The translations under genes were made by a program, and so were the position numbers. Below are positions 1 through 7,137 of a stretch of DNA of 9,314 bases, piece by piece (position 1 is the stretch's first letter; each line of letters starts with the position of its first letter). This stretch comes from Streptomyces katrae (GTDB lineage Bacteria > Actinomycetota > Actinomycetes > Streptomycetales > Streptomycetaceae). Where the stretch lies: positions 1 through 9,314 of the forward strand of contig NZ_JZWV01000684.1 in the NCBI RefSeq assembly GCF_000966975.1, read 5' to 3'. The notes below the pieces were generated by a model that searched no databases, had not been told where the DNA came from, and saw only the letters and a list, made by a program, of their open reading frames with translations.

Positions 1-717
1 GGCGCCGTGCTGATGGCCTCCCGGGCCCTGGCCGCGGCGGCCCGTGGTCCCGAGGACTACCTGGAGGTGTACGGAACGCTGCTTCGGCAGAGCTCCCGGC
101 CGGTGGTGCTGCACTGGCTGGGCCCGGTCTTCGACCCTCAGCTCGCGGGGTACTGGGGTCACGACGGCCTCGACGAGGCGGCGGACCTGCTCGTGAAGAT
201 CGTCGCCGAGCATCCCCGGAAGGTGGACGGCGTCAAGGTCTCACTGCTGGACGCGGAGCGGGAGAAGGACCTCAGACGCCGGCTCCCGGCGGGCGTGCGG
301 TGCTACACCGGCGACGACCACCACTATCCGGAGCTGATCGCCGGGGACGGGGAGCTGGCCAGCGACGCGCTCCTGGGGATCTTCGACCCGATCGCCCCCA
401 TCGCCGCACGGGCGGCGCTCGCCCTCGACCGGGAGGATCCCGGTGGGTTCCGGGCACTGCTGGATCCGACGGTCGAGCTGGCCCGGCACCTGTTCGCCCC
501 GCCGACCCCGTTCTACAAGACGGGGGTGGTGCTGCTGGCGTGGCTGGCGGGGTATCAGGAGCACTTCACGATGCTGGCCGGGCTGGAGTCGGCCCGTTCG
601 CTCCCCCATCTGGCGCGGGCGTACGAACTGGCGGACCAACTGGGCCTGTTCCCCGATCCTGAGCGTGCCGGGGGACGGATGCGCAGGCTCCTGGCGGAGC
701 AGGGGGTGGGAGCGTGA
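1..717 (+). CDS. Dihydrodipicolinate synthase-like family protein (DUF993), 5' end missing
   Basis: The reading frame is open from the first base of the window, so the true start lies upstream; 238 residues of the C-terminal part are visible. The fragment resembles DUF993 proteins, TIM-barrel relatives of the dihydrodipicolinate synthase/N-acetylneuraminate lyase aldolases. The segment VDGVKVSLLD places a lysine (codon 235-237) where this superfamily carries its Schiff-base lysine at the end of a beta strand; that assignment is by motif, not by structure. The later part, with FYKTGVVLLAWLAGYQEHF, is typical of DUF993 and not of classical DapA. The stop codon overlaps the GTG start of the next gene by 4 bp, so the two are likely translated together. 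The product is expected to be a cytoplasmic aldolase or lyase in a sugar or sugar-acid pathway; the substrate is unknown. I am fairly sure of the family and unsure of the reaction. Confidence 0.85.
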   Translation, partial: GAVLMASRALAAAARGPEDYLEVYGTLLRQSSRPVVLHWLGPVFDPQLAGYWGHDGLDEAADLLVKIVAEHPRKVDGVKVSLLDAEREKDLRRRLPAGVRCYTGDDHHYPELIAGDGELASDALLGIFDPIAPIAARAALALDREDPGGFRALLDPTVELARHLFAPPTPFYKTGVVLLAWLAGYQEHFTMLAGLESARSLPHLARAYELADQLGLFPDPERAGGRMRRLLAEQGVGA

Positions 718-1553
718 GCGGGGTGGCGGCCCCGGCCCGGTTCAGCCTGAACCAGGAGACGGTCCGGCAGTGGTCGCTGCCCGAGCTGGTGGCCGGGTGC
801 TGTGCGGCCGGGGTGGCGGCGGTGGGGCTGTGGCGGGAGCCGGTGCGCGGGTTCGGGGTGCGAGAGACGGCACGGCTGGTCGCCTCGGCCGGACTGCGGG
901 TCAGTTCCCTGTGCCGGGGCGGGTTCTTCACCGCCTCCGATCCGGCGGGGCGGGCGGCGGCGCTGGAGGAGAACCGCCGGGCCGTCGAGGAGGCGGCCGA
1001 ACTGGGCGCGGACGTCCTGGTCCTGGTGTCGGGCGGACTGCCGGAGGGCGAGCGGGACCTGGCGGAGGCCCGACGGCGGATCGCCGGCTTCCTGGGCGAC
1101 CTGGTTCCGTGGGCGACCGGGCACGGGGTGCGGCTGGGGATCGAACCGCTGCATCCGATGTTCGCGGCGGACCGCTGCGTGGTCTCCACCCTGGGACAGG
1201 CCCTGGACATCGCCGAGCAGTTCCCGGCGGAGCAGGTCGGGGTGGTCGCCGACTCCTACCACCTGTGGTGGGACGAGCGGCTGGCCGCCGATCTGGGCCG
1301 GGCCGGTGCGGGCGGGCGGATCGTGTCCGTCCAGGTGGCGGACTGGGTGACTCCGCTCCCCGAGGGCGTCCTGCTGGGCCGTGGGCAGCTCGGTGACGGG
1401 TGTGTGGATCTGCGCGCCTTCCGGCAGCTGGCCGACCGGGCCGGGTACCGGGGGCCGGTGGAGGTGGAGATCTTCCATCCGGGGCTGTGGGCCCGGGACG
1501 GCACGGAGGTGCTGCGGGAGGTGATCGCCCGCTACCGCGAGCACGTCGAGTGA
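714..1553 (+). CDS. Sugar phosphate isomerase/epimerase (xylose isomerase-like TIM barrel)
   Basis: The GTG start at 714 sits inside the GTGA overlap with the upstream stop, which fixes the start and implies translational coupling. The 279-residue product has the usual length and layout of the AP-endonuclease-2/xylose-isomerase-like TIM-barrel family: EENRRAVEEAAELGADVLVL near residues 85-104, GIEPLHP at 142-148, VVADSYHLWW at 177-186, VSVQVADW at 204-211 and VEVEIFHPG at 249-257. Likely divalent-metal ligands are Glu144, Asp180, His183 and Glu252; Gln207 stands at the position where many relatives have His. Family members isomerise or epimerise ketoses, inosose or related sugars in the cytosol. 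Together with the DUF993 gene it probably forms one catabolic unit, perhaps with an oxidoreductase upstream of the window. The exact substrate cannot be read from the sequence. Confidence 0.88.
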   Translation: MSGVAAPARFSLNQETVRQWSLPELVAGCCAAGVAAVGLWREPVRGFGVRETARLVASAGLRVSSLCRGGFFTASDPAGRAAALEENRRAVEEAAELGADVLVLVSGGLPEGERDLAEARRRIAGFLGDLVPWATGHGVRLGIEPLHPMFAADRCVVSTLGQALDIAEQFPAEQVGVVADSYHLWWDERLAADLGRAGAGGRIVSVQVADWVTPLPEGVLLGRGQLGDGCVDLRAFRQLADRAGYRGPVEVEIFHPGLWARDGTEVLREVIARYREHVE

Positions 1554-1559
1554 GCAGGG

Positions 1560-1587
1560 CCGCGGGACCGGCACGGCCGGCCCGCGG
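1560..1587 (+). terminator. Intergenic hairpin (possible terminator or mRNA-processing site)
   Basis: CCGCGGG (1560-1566) pairs with CCCGCGG (1581-1587), and CCGGC (1568-1572) pairs with GCCGG (1576-1580) around the loop ACG. The result is a 12-bp GC stem with a single bulged A (1567). It starts six bases after the isomerase stop and ends 19 bases before the lyase ribosome binding site. No T-run follows, which is common in streptomycete terminators. It could end transcription, partly attenuate it, or protect the upstream mRNA. Confidence 0.5.
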
Positions 1588-1618
1588 GACATGTGCGGAC
1601 CAAACCGAGGAGCATGCG

Positions 1619-4012
1619 ATGACAGGGGTGTGGAGCCGGCGCGCCTTCCTCTCCGCCGCGGGCGGCGGGGCACTACGGGCGGGCGCGCCGGCCGGGCGGG
1701 CGGGCGCGCGGGGCGGCGGCGACGTCCACGGGACGATGCGTGAGGTCTGGCGCGGCCTGGTGCTGGGCGGCGGGTTCTCCGAGGGCGCGGAGCCGTTCCG
1801 CTCGCGGCTCGCCGGGCTCGGGGAGGAGGCCGCCCGATGGGCGGCGGCGATGGCTCCGGCGCCGGGCGCGCTCTGGCCGGACCTGCGGTTCGCCTCGGAT
1901 CCCGAGCCGATGGCGGGCAGCTGCCGTCGGCTGCGGACCATGGCGGAGGCCTACGTGCGTCCGGGCACGGGGCTCACCGGGGACGCGGCGCTGCTGACAG
2001 CCGTCCTGGCCGGCGTGGAGGGGTTGCACGCGCAGGTGTACCACGCGGGCCTGGTGCCGTACGGCAACTGGTGGTGCTGGCAGATCGGTGCGCCGCAGGC
2101 GCTGCTGGACGTCTGCGTCCTGCTGTACGGGGAGCTGCCGGAAGGCCTCCGCGCCGGCCTCTGCGCGGCGGTGGACCATTTCGTCCCGGACTCGGCCGTG
2201 GCCGTGTACGGCGGGACGAGTACGGGGGCCAACCGGGTCGACCTGTGCCGGGTGCTGGCGCTGCGCGGGGCCGTGGGCTCCGATTCCGCGAAGGTCGCCC
2301 TGGCCCGGGACGCGCTCGGGCCGGTCTTCCCCTACGTCACCGCCGGGGACGGTCTCTACCAGGACGGGTCGTTCGTCCAGCACCTCGCGGTGGCGTACAG
2401 CGGGACGTACGGCGCGGTGTTCCTGGAGGGGCTGGGGCTGCTGTTCGCACTGCTGAAGGGGACACCGTGGCAGATCACCGATCCCGGCCGGCAGCTCGTC
2501 TTCGACTCGGTGGAGCGGGGCTGGGCGCCCTTCCTGTTCAACGGCCTGGTCATGGACGTGGTGTCCGGGCGGGCGGTCAGCCGGGGGCTCGCCGCCTCGG
2601 GCGAGCCGCCGGTCCAGCAGGACGACCACAGCCGCGGCCATGCGGTGCTGGCCGCGATCCTGCTGCTGGCCGAAGCGGCGGGCCCCGCCGAGCGGGCCCG
2701 TTGGCGCGGTCTGGTGAAGGGATGGGCGGCACGGGCGCACCACAGCCCGCCCCTCGCCGACCGGACACTGGGCATCGCCGCCCTGGCCCGGCTGGCCGCG
2801 CTCGGAGCCGATCCGTCGGCGGCGCCGCTGCCCGAGCCGGTGGGGCACCGGCTGTTCCCCTCGATGGACCGGGCGACCCACCGGAGACCGGGCTGGGCGG
2901 CCTCACTGTCCATGGCCTCCCGGCGCATCGCCCACTACGAGACGGGCAACGGCGAGAACCTGCGGGGCTGGCACACCGGCAGCGGAATGCTCTGCTGGTG
3001 GGGGTCCTGGTACGGAAACGACCAGTACTCGGACGCGTTCTGGCCCACGGTGGACCCCTACCGGCTGCCGGGCACCACCGTGGCGCGGAAGACGCTGGCG
3101 GACGGGGCGGGCGGTTCCTGGGGCGAGGCGCGGCCGGACACGGCGTGGGCGGGCGGGTCGACCGACGGGGAGTTCGCCTCGGTGGGTCAGCACCTGCGCG
3201 GTCTGGGGAGCAGCCTGGAGGCCCGCAAGTCGTGGTTCTTCCTCTCCGACGGGGTGGTCTGCCTGGGCGCGGGGATCCGCGCCTCGGACGGCGTGCCGGT
3301 GGAGTCGGTGGTCGACAACCGCAACCTCGGTGCGGCCGGGAGGCACGCGCTGACGGTCGGCGGGCGCGTACAGCCGTCGGACCTGGGCTGGTCGGCGGTG
3401 TTCCCGTCCCCCGGATGGGCGCATCTGGCGGGCTTCGGCGGGTACGTCCTGCACGGCCCCGGCACCTTCAGGGCCTTGCGGCAGGCGCGCACCGGCCGGT
3501 GGCGCGAGGTGAACCGGGGCGGGTCCACCGCTCCGGTCACCCGGCGCTACCTCACCCTCTGGTACGACCACGGCACGGACCCGGTGGACGCGGGGTACGT
3601 CTACCAGCTGCTCCCGGGGGCCTCGGCGGCCCGGACGGCGACGCGGGCGGCGACGCCCGGGTGGCCCGTGGTGCTCGCCAACAGCTCGGCGGTCCAGGGA
3701 GTGGCCGTCGGCCCGCTCGGTTTCACCGGGGTCAACTTCTGGCGGCCCGCGGTGGCCGGACCGCTGGGGTCGAGCGCCCCGTGTTCGGTGACGGTGCGGG
3801 AGAGGGCCGACGGCACCGCGCGGGTGTGCGTCGCCGACCCGGGCCGGGAGGCGCGGGAACTGGACCTGGTGTGGGACCGGCCCGTGGCGGCGGTGCTGTC
3901 CGGACCCCCGGGCCTGGTGTCAGCCGCCACGGGGGCCCGGCTACGGCTCACCTTCGGGGACCTCGGAGCCACGGCGGGGGTGAGCCATCAGGTGGTGGTG
4001 CGGCTGCGGTGA
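1619..4012 (+). CDS. Secreted polysaccharide lyase family 8 (hyaluronate/chondroitin/xanthan lyase type)
   Basis: The ATG at 1619 is preceded by GAGGAG (1607-1612) with a 6-nt gap and begins directly with a twin-arginine motif (SRRAFLSAA, residues 6-14), so the longer open frame back to 1400 is rejected. The 797-residue product is a full-length family 8 lyase. An alpha/alpha-toroid N-terminal domain carries the aromatic patch NWWCWQIG (150-157). The catalytic set Asn205 (GANRVD), His255 (DGSFVQH) and Tyr264 (YSGTYG) has the same 50- and 9-residue spacing I recall for pneumococcal hyaluronate lyase, followed by Arg318 and Arg322 (SGRAVSR). The beta-sandwich half has NGENLRGWHTGSGM (444-457) and FWPTVDPYRLPGTTV (474-488). 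The enzyme cleaves uronic-acid glycosidic bonds by beta-elimination outside the cell. Whether the target is hyaluronan, chondroitin, xanthan or another polymer is not decidable here. The signal peptide's hydrophobic core is weak: it is interrupted by Arg20 and followed by a Gly/Ala/Arg-rich stretch. Confidence 0.95.
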   Translation: MTGVWSRRAFLSAAGGGALRAGAPAGRAGARGGGDVHGTMREVWRGLVLGGGFSEGAEPFRSRLAGLGEEAARWAAAMAPAPGALWPDLRFASDPEPMAGSCRRLRTMAEAYVRPGTGLTGDAALLTAVLAGVEGLHAQVYHAGLVPYGNWWCWQIGAPQALLDVCVLLYGELPEGLRAGLCAAVDHFVPDSAVAVYGGTSTGANRVDLCRVLALRGAVGSDSAKVALARDALGPVFPYVTAGDGLYQDGSFVQHLAVAYSGTYGAVFLEGLGLLFALLKGTPWQITDPGRQLVFDSVERGWAPFLFNGLVMDVVSGRAVSRGLAASGEPPVQQDDHSRGHAVLAAILLLAEAAGPAERARWRGLVKGWAARAHHSPPLADRTLGIAALARLAALGADPSAAPLPEPVGHRLFPSMDRATHRRPGWAASLSMASRRIAHYETGNGENLRGWHTGSGMLCWWGSWYGNDQYSDAFWPTVDPYRLPGTTVARKTLADGAGGSWGEARPDTAWAGGSTDGEFASVGQHLRGLGSSLEARKSWFFLSDGVVCLGAGIRASDGVPVESVVDNRNLGAAGRHALTVGGRVQPSDLGWSAVFPSPGWAHLAGFGGYVLHGPGTFRALRQARTGRWREVNRGGSTAPVTRRYLTLWYDHGTDPVDAGYVYQLLPGASAARTATRAATPGWPVVLANSSAVQGVAVGPLGFTGVNFWRPAVAGPLGSSAPCSVTVRERADGTARVCVADPGREARELDLVWDRPVAAVLSGPPGLVSAATGARLRLTFGDLGATAGVSHQVVVRLR

Positions 4013-4090
4013 GAGCGGGGCGGCAGCCGGGTCGGGGCGGGTGGGTGCGCGGTGGTGCGGGGCGGCCGGGGGTGTCATAACGTGCCCCGC
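4013..4090 (+). promoter_or_regulatory. G-rich spacer with G-quadruplex motif and possible leaderless promoter
   Basis: This 78-bp gap contains GGGTCGGGGCGGGTGGG at 4029-4045, four G-runs with loops of only 1-2 nt, on the sense strand. TAACGT at 4078-4083 fits the actinobacterial -10 consensus TANNNT and ends 7 nt before the ATG at 4091, the geometry expected for a leaderless transcript. No convincing -35 is seen. TGCGGGGC (4056-4063) is an inverted copy of GCCCCGCA (4084-4091), so any transcript reading through from upstream could fold over the start codon. These are motif-level readings only. Confidence 0.35.
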
Positions 4091-5709
4091 ATGGATCAGG
4101 AGCACATACCCGGGGGCGCCGAGGGCGCGGGCAGGCGGCGGTTCCTCGCCATCGCGACGGGCGCGGCCACCGCCGCCGGACTCGGTTCGGTCGGCGGCTG
4201 CGCGAGCGGCGGGGGCGGCGCGAGCGGGGCCGCCCTGCGGGGGAAGGGTGCGGGCAAGGAGGCGGCGCCGGAGCCCGTCCCGGCCGGTTTCGACGTGAAG
4301 GCGGAGAACGCCCGGCCCGGCAACGCCGACTGGCGCGTGACCAAGGCCGGACCGGCCCGCGCCATCGAGGGGTTCGCGGACAAGGTGAGCGTGCTGCCCG
4401 GGGAGCCGTTCGGGCTGCACGTGTCCACCACCGCCCCGCGGTTCACGGTCTCGGCCTACCGGATGGGCTGGTACGGCGGGGCCCGGGCCCGGCTGGTGTG
4501 GCGTTCCGAGGCGCTGCCCGGCGTCCGCCAGCCCGAGCACACGGTGGAGGCCGGCACCCGGATGGTCCGCACCCGGTGGGCGCGCACCGCCGCCGTGGAC
4601 ACCAAGGGCTGGCCAGAGGGCTGCTATCTGCTGCGGCTCGACGCACAGGGCGGCGAGGGGCAGCGGTTCGTGCCGGTGACCGTCCGCTCGGCGGCCACGG
4701 CGGGCCGTACGGTGATCGTCAACGCGGTGGCGACCTGGCAGGCCTACAACCGCTGGGGCGGCTACGCGGCTACGGCAGCTACGACGGCCCGAGCGGCGGC
4801 TACGCCTCGCGTTCGCTGTCCGTGACCTTCGACCGGCCCTACGAGTACGACGACGGGGCGGGGCTGTTCCTGGTCTACGAGGCTCCGCTGATCGCGCTCG
4901 CCGAGCGGCTCGGGATACCCCTCGCGTACGCCACGACCACCGATGTGGCCCGCGAACGGCGCCTGCTGGAAGGGGCGGCGGCGGTGCTCTCGCTCGGCCA
5001 CGACGAGTACTGGTCGCCGGAGCAGCGGGCGCATTTCACCGCGGCCCGGGACGCGGGCAGCAACATCGCCGTGCTGGGCGCGAACTGCTGCTTCCGCCGC
5101 ATCCGGCTGGAGCCCTCCGAGCTGGGACCGGACCGTACGGTGGTCTGCTACAAGTCCTCCTACGACCAGGACCCCGGCTTCAGGCGCGGGCAGCCCGCGA
5201 CCGTCGACTTCCGGGCGGCGCCGGGGGCCGACCCGGAGAGCTCGCTGCTCGGGGTGATCTACGACGGCTATCCGGTGGACGCCCCGTACGTGGTAACGAA
5301 CCCGGGCCACTGGCTGTTCGAGGGGACGGGGGTGAAGGCCGGGGACGGTTTCGCGCACCTGGTCGGCGTGGAGTACGACAAGGTCGACACGGGTTTCCCG
5401 ACTCCTCGGCCGATCGAGATACTGGCCCACTCCCCGGTGGTGTGCGAGGGCCGGCCGAGCCATCAGGACACGGCCTACTACACCGTGCCGAGCGGGGCGG
5501 GGGTCTTCGCCACCGGCACGATGCGCTGGGTCGAGGCCCTCGACGCGACCGGGGACGGCCGCAGCGGCGCGAACCACGGCCTGGACTCCCGCGCCGGTGC
5601 GCTGACCACCCGGGTGACGGAGAACCTGCTGCGCGTCTTCGCCGCGGGCCCGGCCGGGAAGACGCAACCCGCGCGGGACAACGTCGCGTCGGTGTACGGG
5701 GGTTCGTGA
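4091..5709 (+). pseudogene. Tat lipoprotein with N,N-dimethylformamidase beta-subunit-like domain, broken by an 8-bp duplication
   Basis: The ATG at 4091 was chosen because TAACGT lies at leaderless distance before it; GTG 4082, nine bases after GGGGG, is an alternative. The N-terminus has RRRFLAIATG (residues 15-24) and a lipobox-like VGGC (34-37), suggesting a Tat-exported lipoprotein anchored at Cys37. The first frame runs through ATWQAYNRWGGY (214-225), then leaves the family pattern and stops at 4823-4825, giving only 244 residues. The rest of the protein continues in another frame from GSYDGPSGGYASRS through GHDEYWS (300-306 after repair), VTNPGHWLF and TENLLRVFAAGP to the stop at 5707-5709. 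Deleting one copy of CGGCTACG at 4759-4774 joins the halves into 536 residues. The domain matches the C-terminal region of N,N-dimethylformamidase large subunits, an iron-dependent amidohydrolase; many actinobacterial members have no known substrate. It follows the lyase gene on the same strand. It may be truly inactivated, a sequencing error, or reversible. Confidence 0.8.
4759..4774 (+). repeat. Exact 8-bp tandem duplication causing a frameshift
   Basis: CGGCTACG occurs twice back to back (4759-4766 and 4767-4774); period-8 identity extends one base to the left, to 4758. Eight bases is not a multiple of three, so the duplication moves the frame. Without one copy the reading becomes W-G-G-Y-G-S-Y-D-G-P, matching the family pattern and removing the early stop. 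Confidence 0.93.
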
Positions 5710-5733
5710 GGCACGCCGACGGCCGGAATTCGG

Positions 5734-5763
5734 TGGACCGGGCGCGGGCGGGGTGCTTAGGAT
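5734..5763 (+). promoter_or_regulatory. Likely promoter of the VOC gene
   Basis: TAGGAT at 5758-5763 is a perfect streptomycete vegetative -10 (TAGRRT). TGGACC at 5734-5739 is a reasonable -35 at 18 bp spacing. A transcript would begin near 5770 and leave a leader of about 75 nt before the ATG at 5845. This is one of few A/T-containing stretches in the region. Confidence 0.55.
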
Positions 5764-5766
5764 CAA

Positions 5767-5838
5767 GGTGACGGCATCGCGTGCCGGTCACCGACCGGGT
5801 GAGGCATGGAGGTGCCGTGAGATGCCTTGTGGAGGCAT
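5767..5838 (+). promoter_or_regulatory. Structured leader of the VOC gene (possible operator and RBS-sequestering hairpins)
   Basis: GGTGACGGCA (5767-5776) pairs with TGCC and GTCACC (5782-5792) around TCGCG, a 10-bp stem with one bulged G at the predicted transcript start; as DNA it could also be an operator. Downstream, AGGCAT occurs at 5802-5807 and 5833-5838, and its complement ATGCCT at 5822-5827. The middle segment can pair with either copy. Pairing with the second buries part of the ribosome binding site GGAGG (5831-5835) in a stem with a 5-nt loop. No known riboswitch class is recognised. Confidence 0.4.
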
Positions 5839-5844
5839 TCACAC

Positions 5845-6225
5845 ATGTCCGTCCAGCTGAACCACACGATCGTCCACTCCCGTGACAACCGGGAGTCCGC
5901 CGAATTCCTGGCGCACATCCTCGGTCTCGAAGTCGGCCCGGAGTGGGGCCCGTTCGTCCCGGTGGAGACCGGCAACGGGGTGACCTTGGACTTCGCGACC
6001 ATCCCCGCCGAGTCCATCACCCCGCAGCACTACGCGTTCCTCGTCTCGGAGGAGGAGTTCGACTCCGCCTTCGAGAAGATCCGGGCGGGCGGTGTCGAGT
6101 ACTTCGCCGATCCGCACCGCAAGCACCCGGGCGAGATCAACCACAACGACGGCGGACGCGGGGTCTACTTCCTGGACCCCGTCGGACACGCCATGGAGAT
6201 CATCACCCGCCCCTACGGCGGCTGA
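5845..6225 (+). CDS. VOC superfamily protein (glyoxalase/bleomycin-resistance/dioxygenase fold)
   Basis: The ATG at 5845 is preceded by GGAGG (5831-5835) with a 9-nt gap; the in-frame TTG at 5827 has no such site and was rejected. The 126-residue product has one VOC module pair. The first half has LNHTIVHSRDN (5-15) and EFLAHILGLEV (20-30); the second has QHYAFLV (61-67), GGRGVYFLDPVGHAMEIITRPYG at its end. His7, His62 and Glu118 can form the 2-His-1-carboxylate metal site of the fold, so a metal-dependent role such as isomerase, dioxygenase or thiol transferase is possible. Members of this subgroup in streptomycetes are mostly uncharacterised, so no substrate is proposed. The gene appears to have its own promoter and to be monocistronic, ending in a terminator shared with the convergent transporter operon. 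It shows no sign of damage, unlike its left neighbour. Confidence 0.9.
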   Translation: MSVQLNHTIVHSRDNRESAEFLAHILGLEVGPEWGPFVPVETGNGVTLDFATIPAESITPQHYAFLVSEEEFDSAFEKIRAGGVEYFADPHRKHPGEINHNDGGRGVYFLDPVGHAMEIITRPYGG

Positions 6226-6276
6226 CGAGCACCCCCAGGGCCCGCCGCGCACCGCGCGGCGGGCCCTCCGCTCGTC
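6224..6276. terminator. Strong bidirectional terminator between convergent genes
   Basis: AGGGCCCGCCGCGC (6237-6250) and GCGCGGCGGGCCCT (6254-6267) form a perfect 14-bp stem with loop ACC. Outside it, GACGAGC (6224-6230) pairs with GCTCGTC (6270-6276), extending the structure and overlapping the VOC stop codon. It lies between the VOC gene and the end of the minus-strand ATPase gene, so it can serve both. The remainder of the gap, 6277-6318, shows nothing distinctive. Confidence 0.85.
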
Positions 6277-6318
6277 CTCACCCGCCCCGCCGGCCCTGCG
6301 CCGGCGCGATTCCGCTGC

Positions 6319-7137
6319 TCAGGCGGCCGGCCCGGCCGCAGGAGTGACCCCGGCGGACCGCTCCGGGAGGTACACGATGTTCGGAGCGCCCGTCTCCGGA
6401 TGGACGGCGACCCGGGCGGAGACCCCGTAGACCTCCGCCAGCAGTTCCTCCGTGAGCACCTGCTCCGGCCGCCCCCGCGCCACGACCCGGCCGCCCGACA
6501 GCACGTACAGCCGGTCGCAGAAGGACGCGGCCAGGTTGAGGTCGTGCAGGACGAGCAGGCCCGTCACGGGCAGCCGCCGGACCAGCCCGAGGACCTCCAG
6601 CTGGTAGCGGATGTCGAGGTGGTTCGTGGGCTCGTCGAGGGCCAGCAGCCCGGGTTCCTGGACGAGGGCGCGGGCGACGAGGGCGCGCTGCCGCTCGCCG
6701 CCCGAGAGACCGTCGAAGCGGCGCCCGGCGAGGGCGGACACCCCGACGGTCTCCAGCGCCCGCGCGACGCGCAGCCGGTCGTCCGGGCCGTCCTGCTCCC
6801 AGAACCGCTTGTGCGGGCTGCGCCCCATGGACACGACCTCGCGGACCGTCAGCCCGAAGGTGCCGGCCGCGTCCTGCGGGACCACCGCCACCCGCCGGGC
6901 GCGCTCCTTGACGCCCAGCGCCGAGGCGTCGGCCCCGTCGATCAGCACCCGTCCGGCGGCGGGCCGCAAGGTGCCGTAGACGCAGCGCAGCAGTGTCGTC
7001 TTGCCGCTGCCGTTCGGGCCGACCACGCCGACCGTCTCGCCGGGCCGGGCGGTGAGGCCGATCCCGTCCAGCAGTGTCCTCCCGTCCACCTCGTAACGCA
7101 GGCCCTCGACGACGAGTTCCACCGGACGCCCCGTCAT
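6319..7137 (-). CDS. ABC transporter ATP-binding protein (BtuD/FepC type)
   Basis: The 272-residue product has every ABC ATPase motif in order: Walker A GPNGSGKTT (40-48), Q-loop Gln88 (VVPQD), signature LSGGERQ (144-150), Walker B LLALDEP (164-170) with TNHLD after it, and switch His198 (VLHDLN). Sequence and length fit the metal-chelate importer group that includes FepC, FhuC and BtuD. It powers uptake at the inner face of the membrane as a dimer under the permease. Its ATG (7137-7135) overlaps the permease stop in ATGA, so the permease frame ending there is the original one and translation is likely coupled. If the permease is not fully translated, coupling to this gene could be weakened. 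It is the last gene of the cobalamin-riboswitch operon and ends 43 bp from the terminator. Confidence 0.95.
   Translation of the reverse strand: MTGRPVELVVEGLRYEVDGRTLLDGIGLTARPGETVGVVGPNGSGKTTLLRCVYGTLRPAAGRVLIDGADASALGVKERARRVAVVPQDAAGTFGLTVREVVSMGRSPHKRFWEQDGPDDRLRVARALETVGVSALAGRRFDGLSGGERQRALVARALVQEPGLLALDEPTNHLDIRYQLEVLGLVRRLPVTGLLVLHDLNLAASFCDRLYVLSGGRVVARGRPEQVLTEELLAEVYGVSARVAVHPETGAPNIVYLPERSAGVTPAAGPAA

Noticed and set aside
1400..1618. N-terminal extension of the lyase
   Set aside because: It overlaps the isomerase gene; ATG 1619 has a good ribosome site and directly begins a Tat signal peptide.
555..1673. Long minus-strand open frame opposite the first genes
   Set aside because: Product is Pro/Arg/Gly-rich without family resemblance, lies antisense to well-conserved genes, and is typical of mirror frames in GC-rich DNA.
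4759..4774. Programmed ribosomal frameshift in the dimethylformamidase-like gene
   Set aside because: There is no slippery heptamer; the frame change is fully explained by the tandem 8-bp duplication.
4498..5709. Treating the C-terminal half of the dimethylformamidase-like gene as an independent gene starting at 4498
   Set aside because: The first ~90 residues of that frame are an out-of-frame reading of the conserved N-terminal half; family similarity begins only at the 8-bp duplication.
5806..5820. Mini-ORF M-E-V-P in the VOC leader as a leader peptide
   Set aside because: No ribosome binding site at a usable distance and too short to distinguish from chance.
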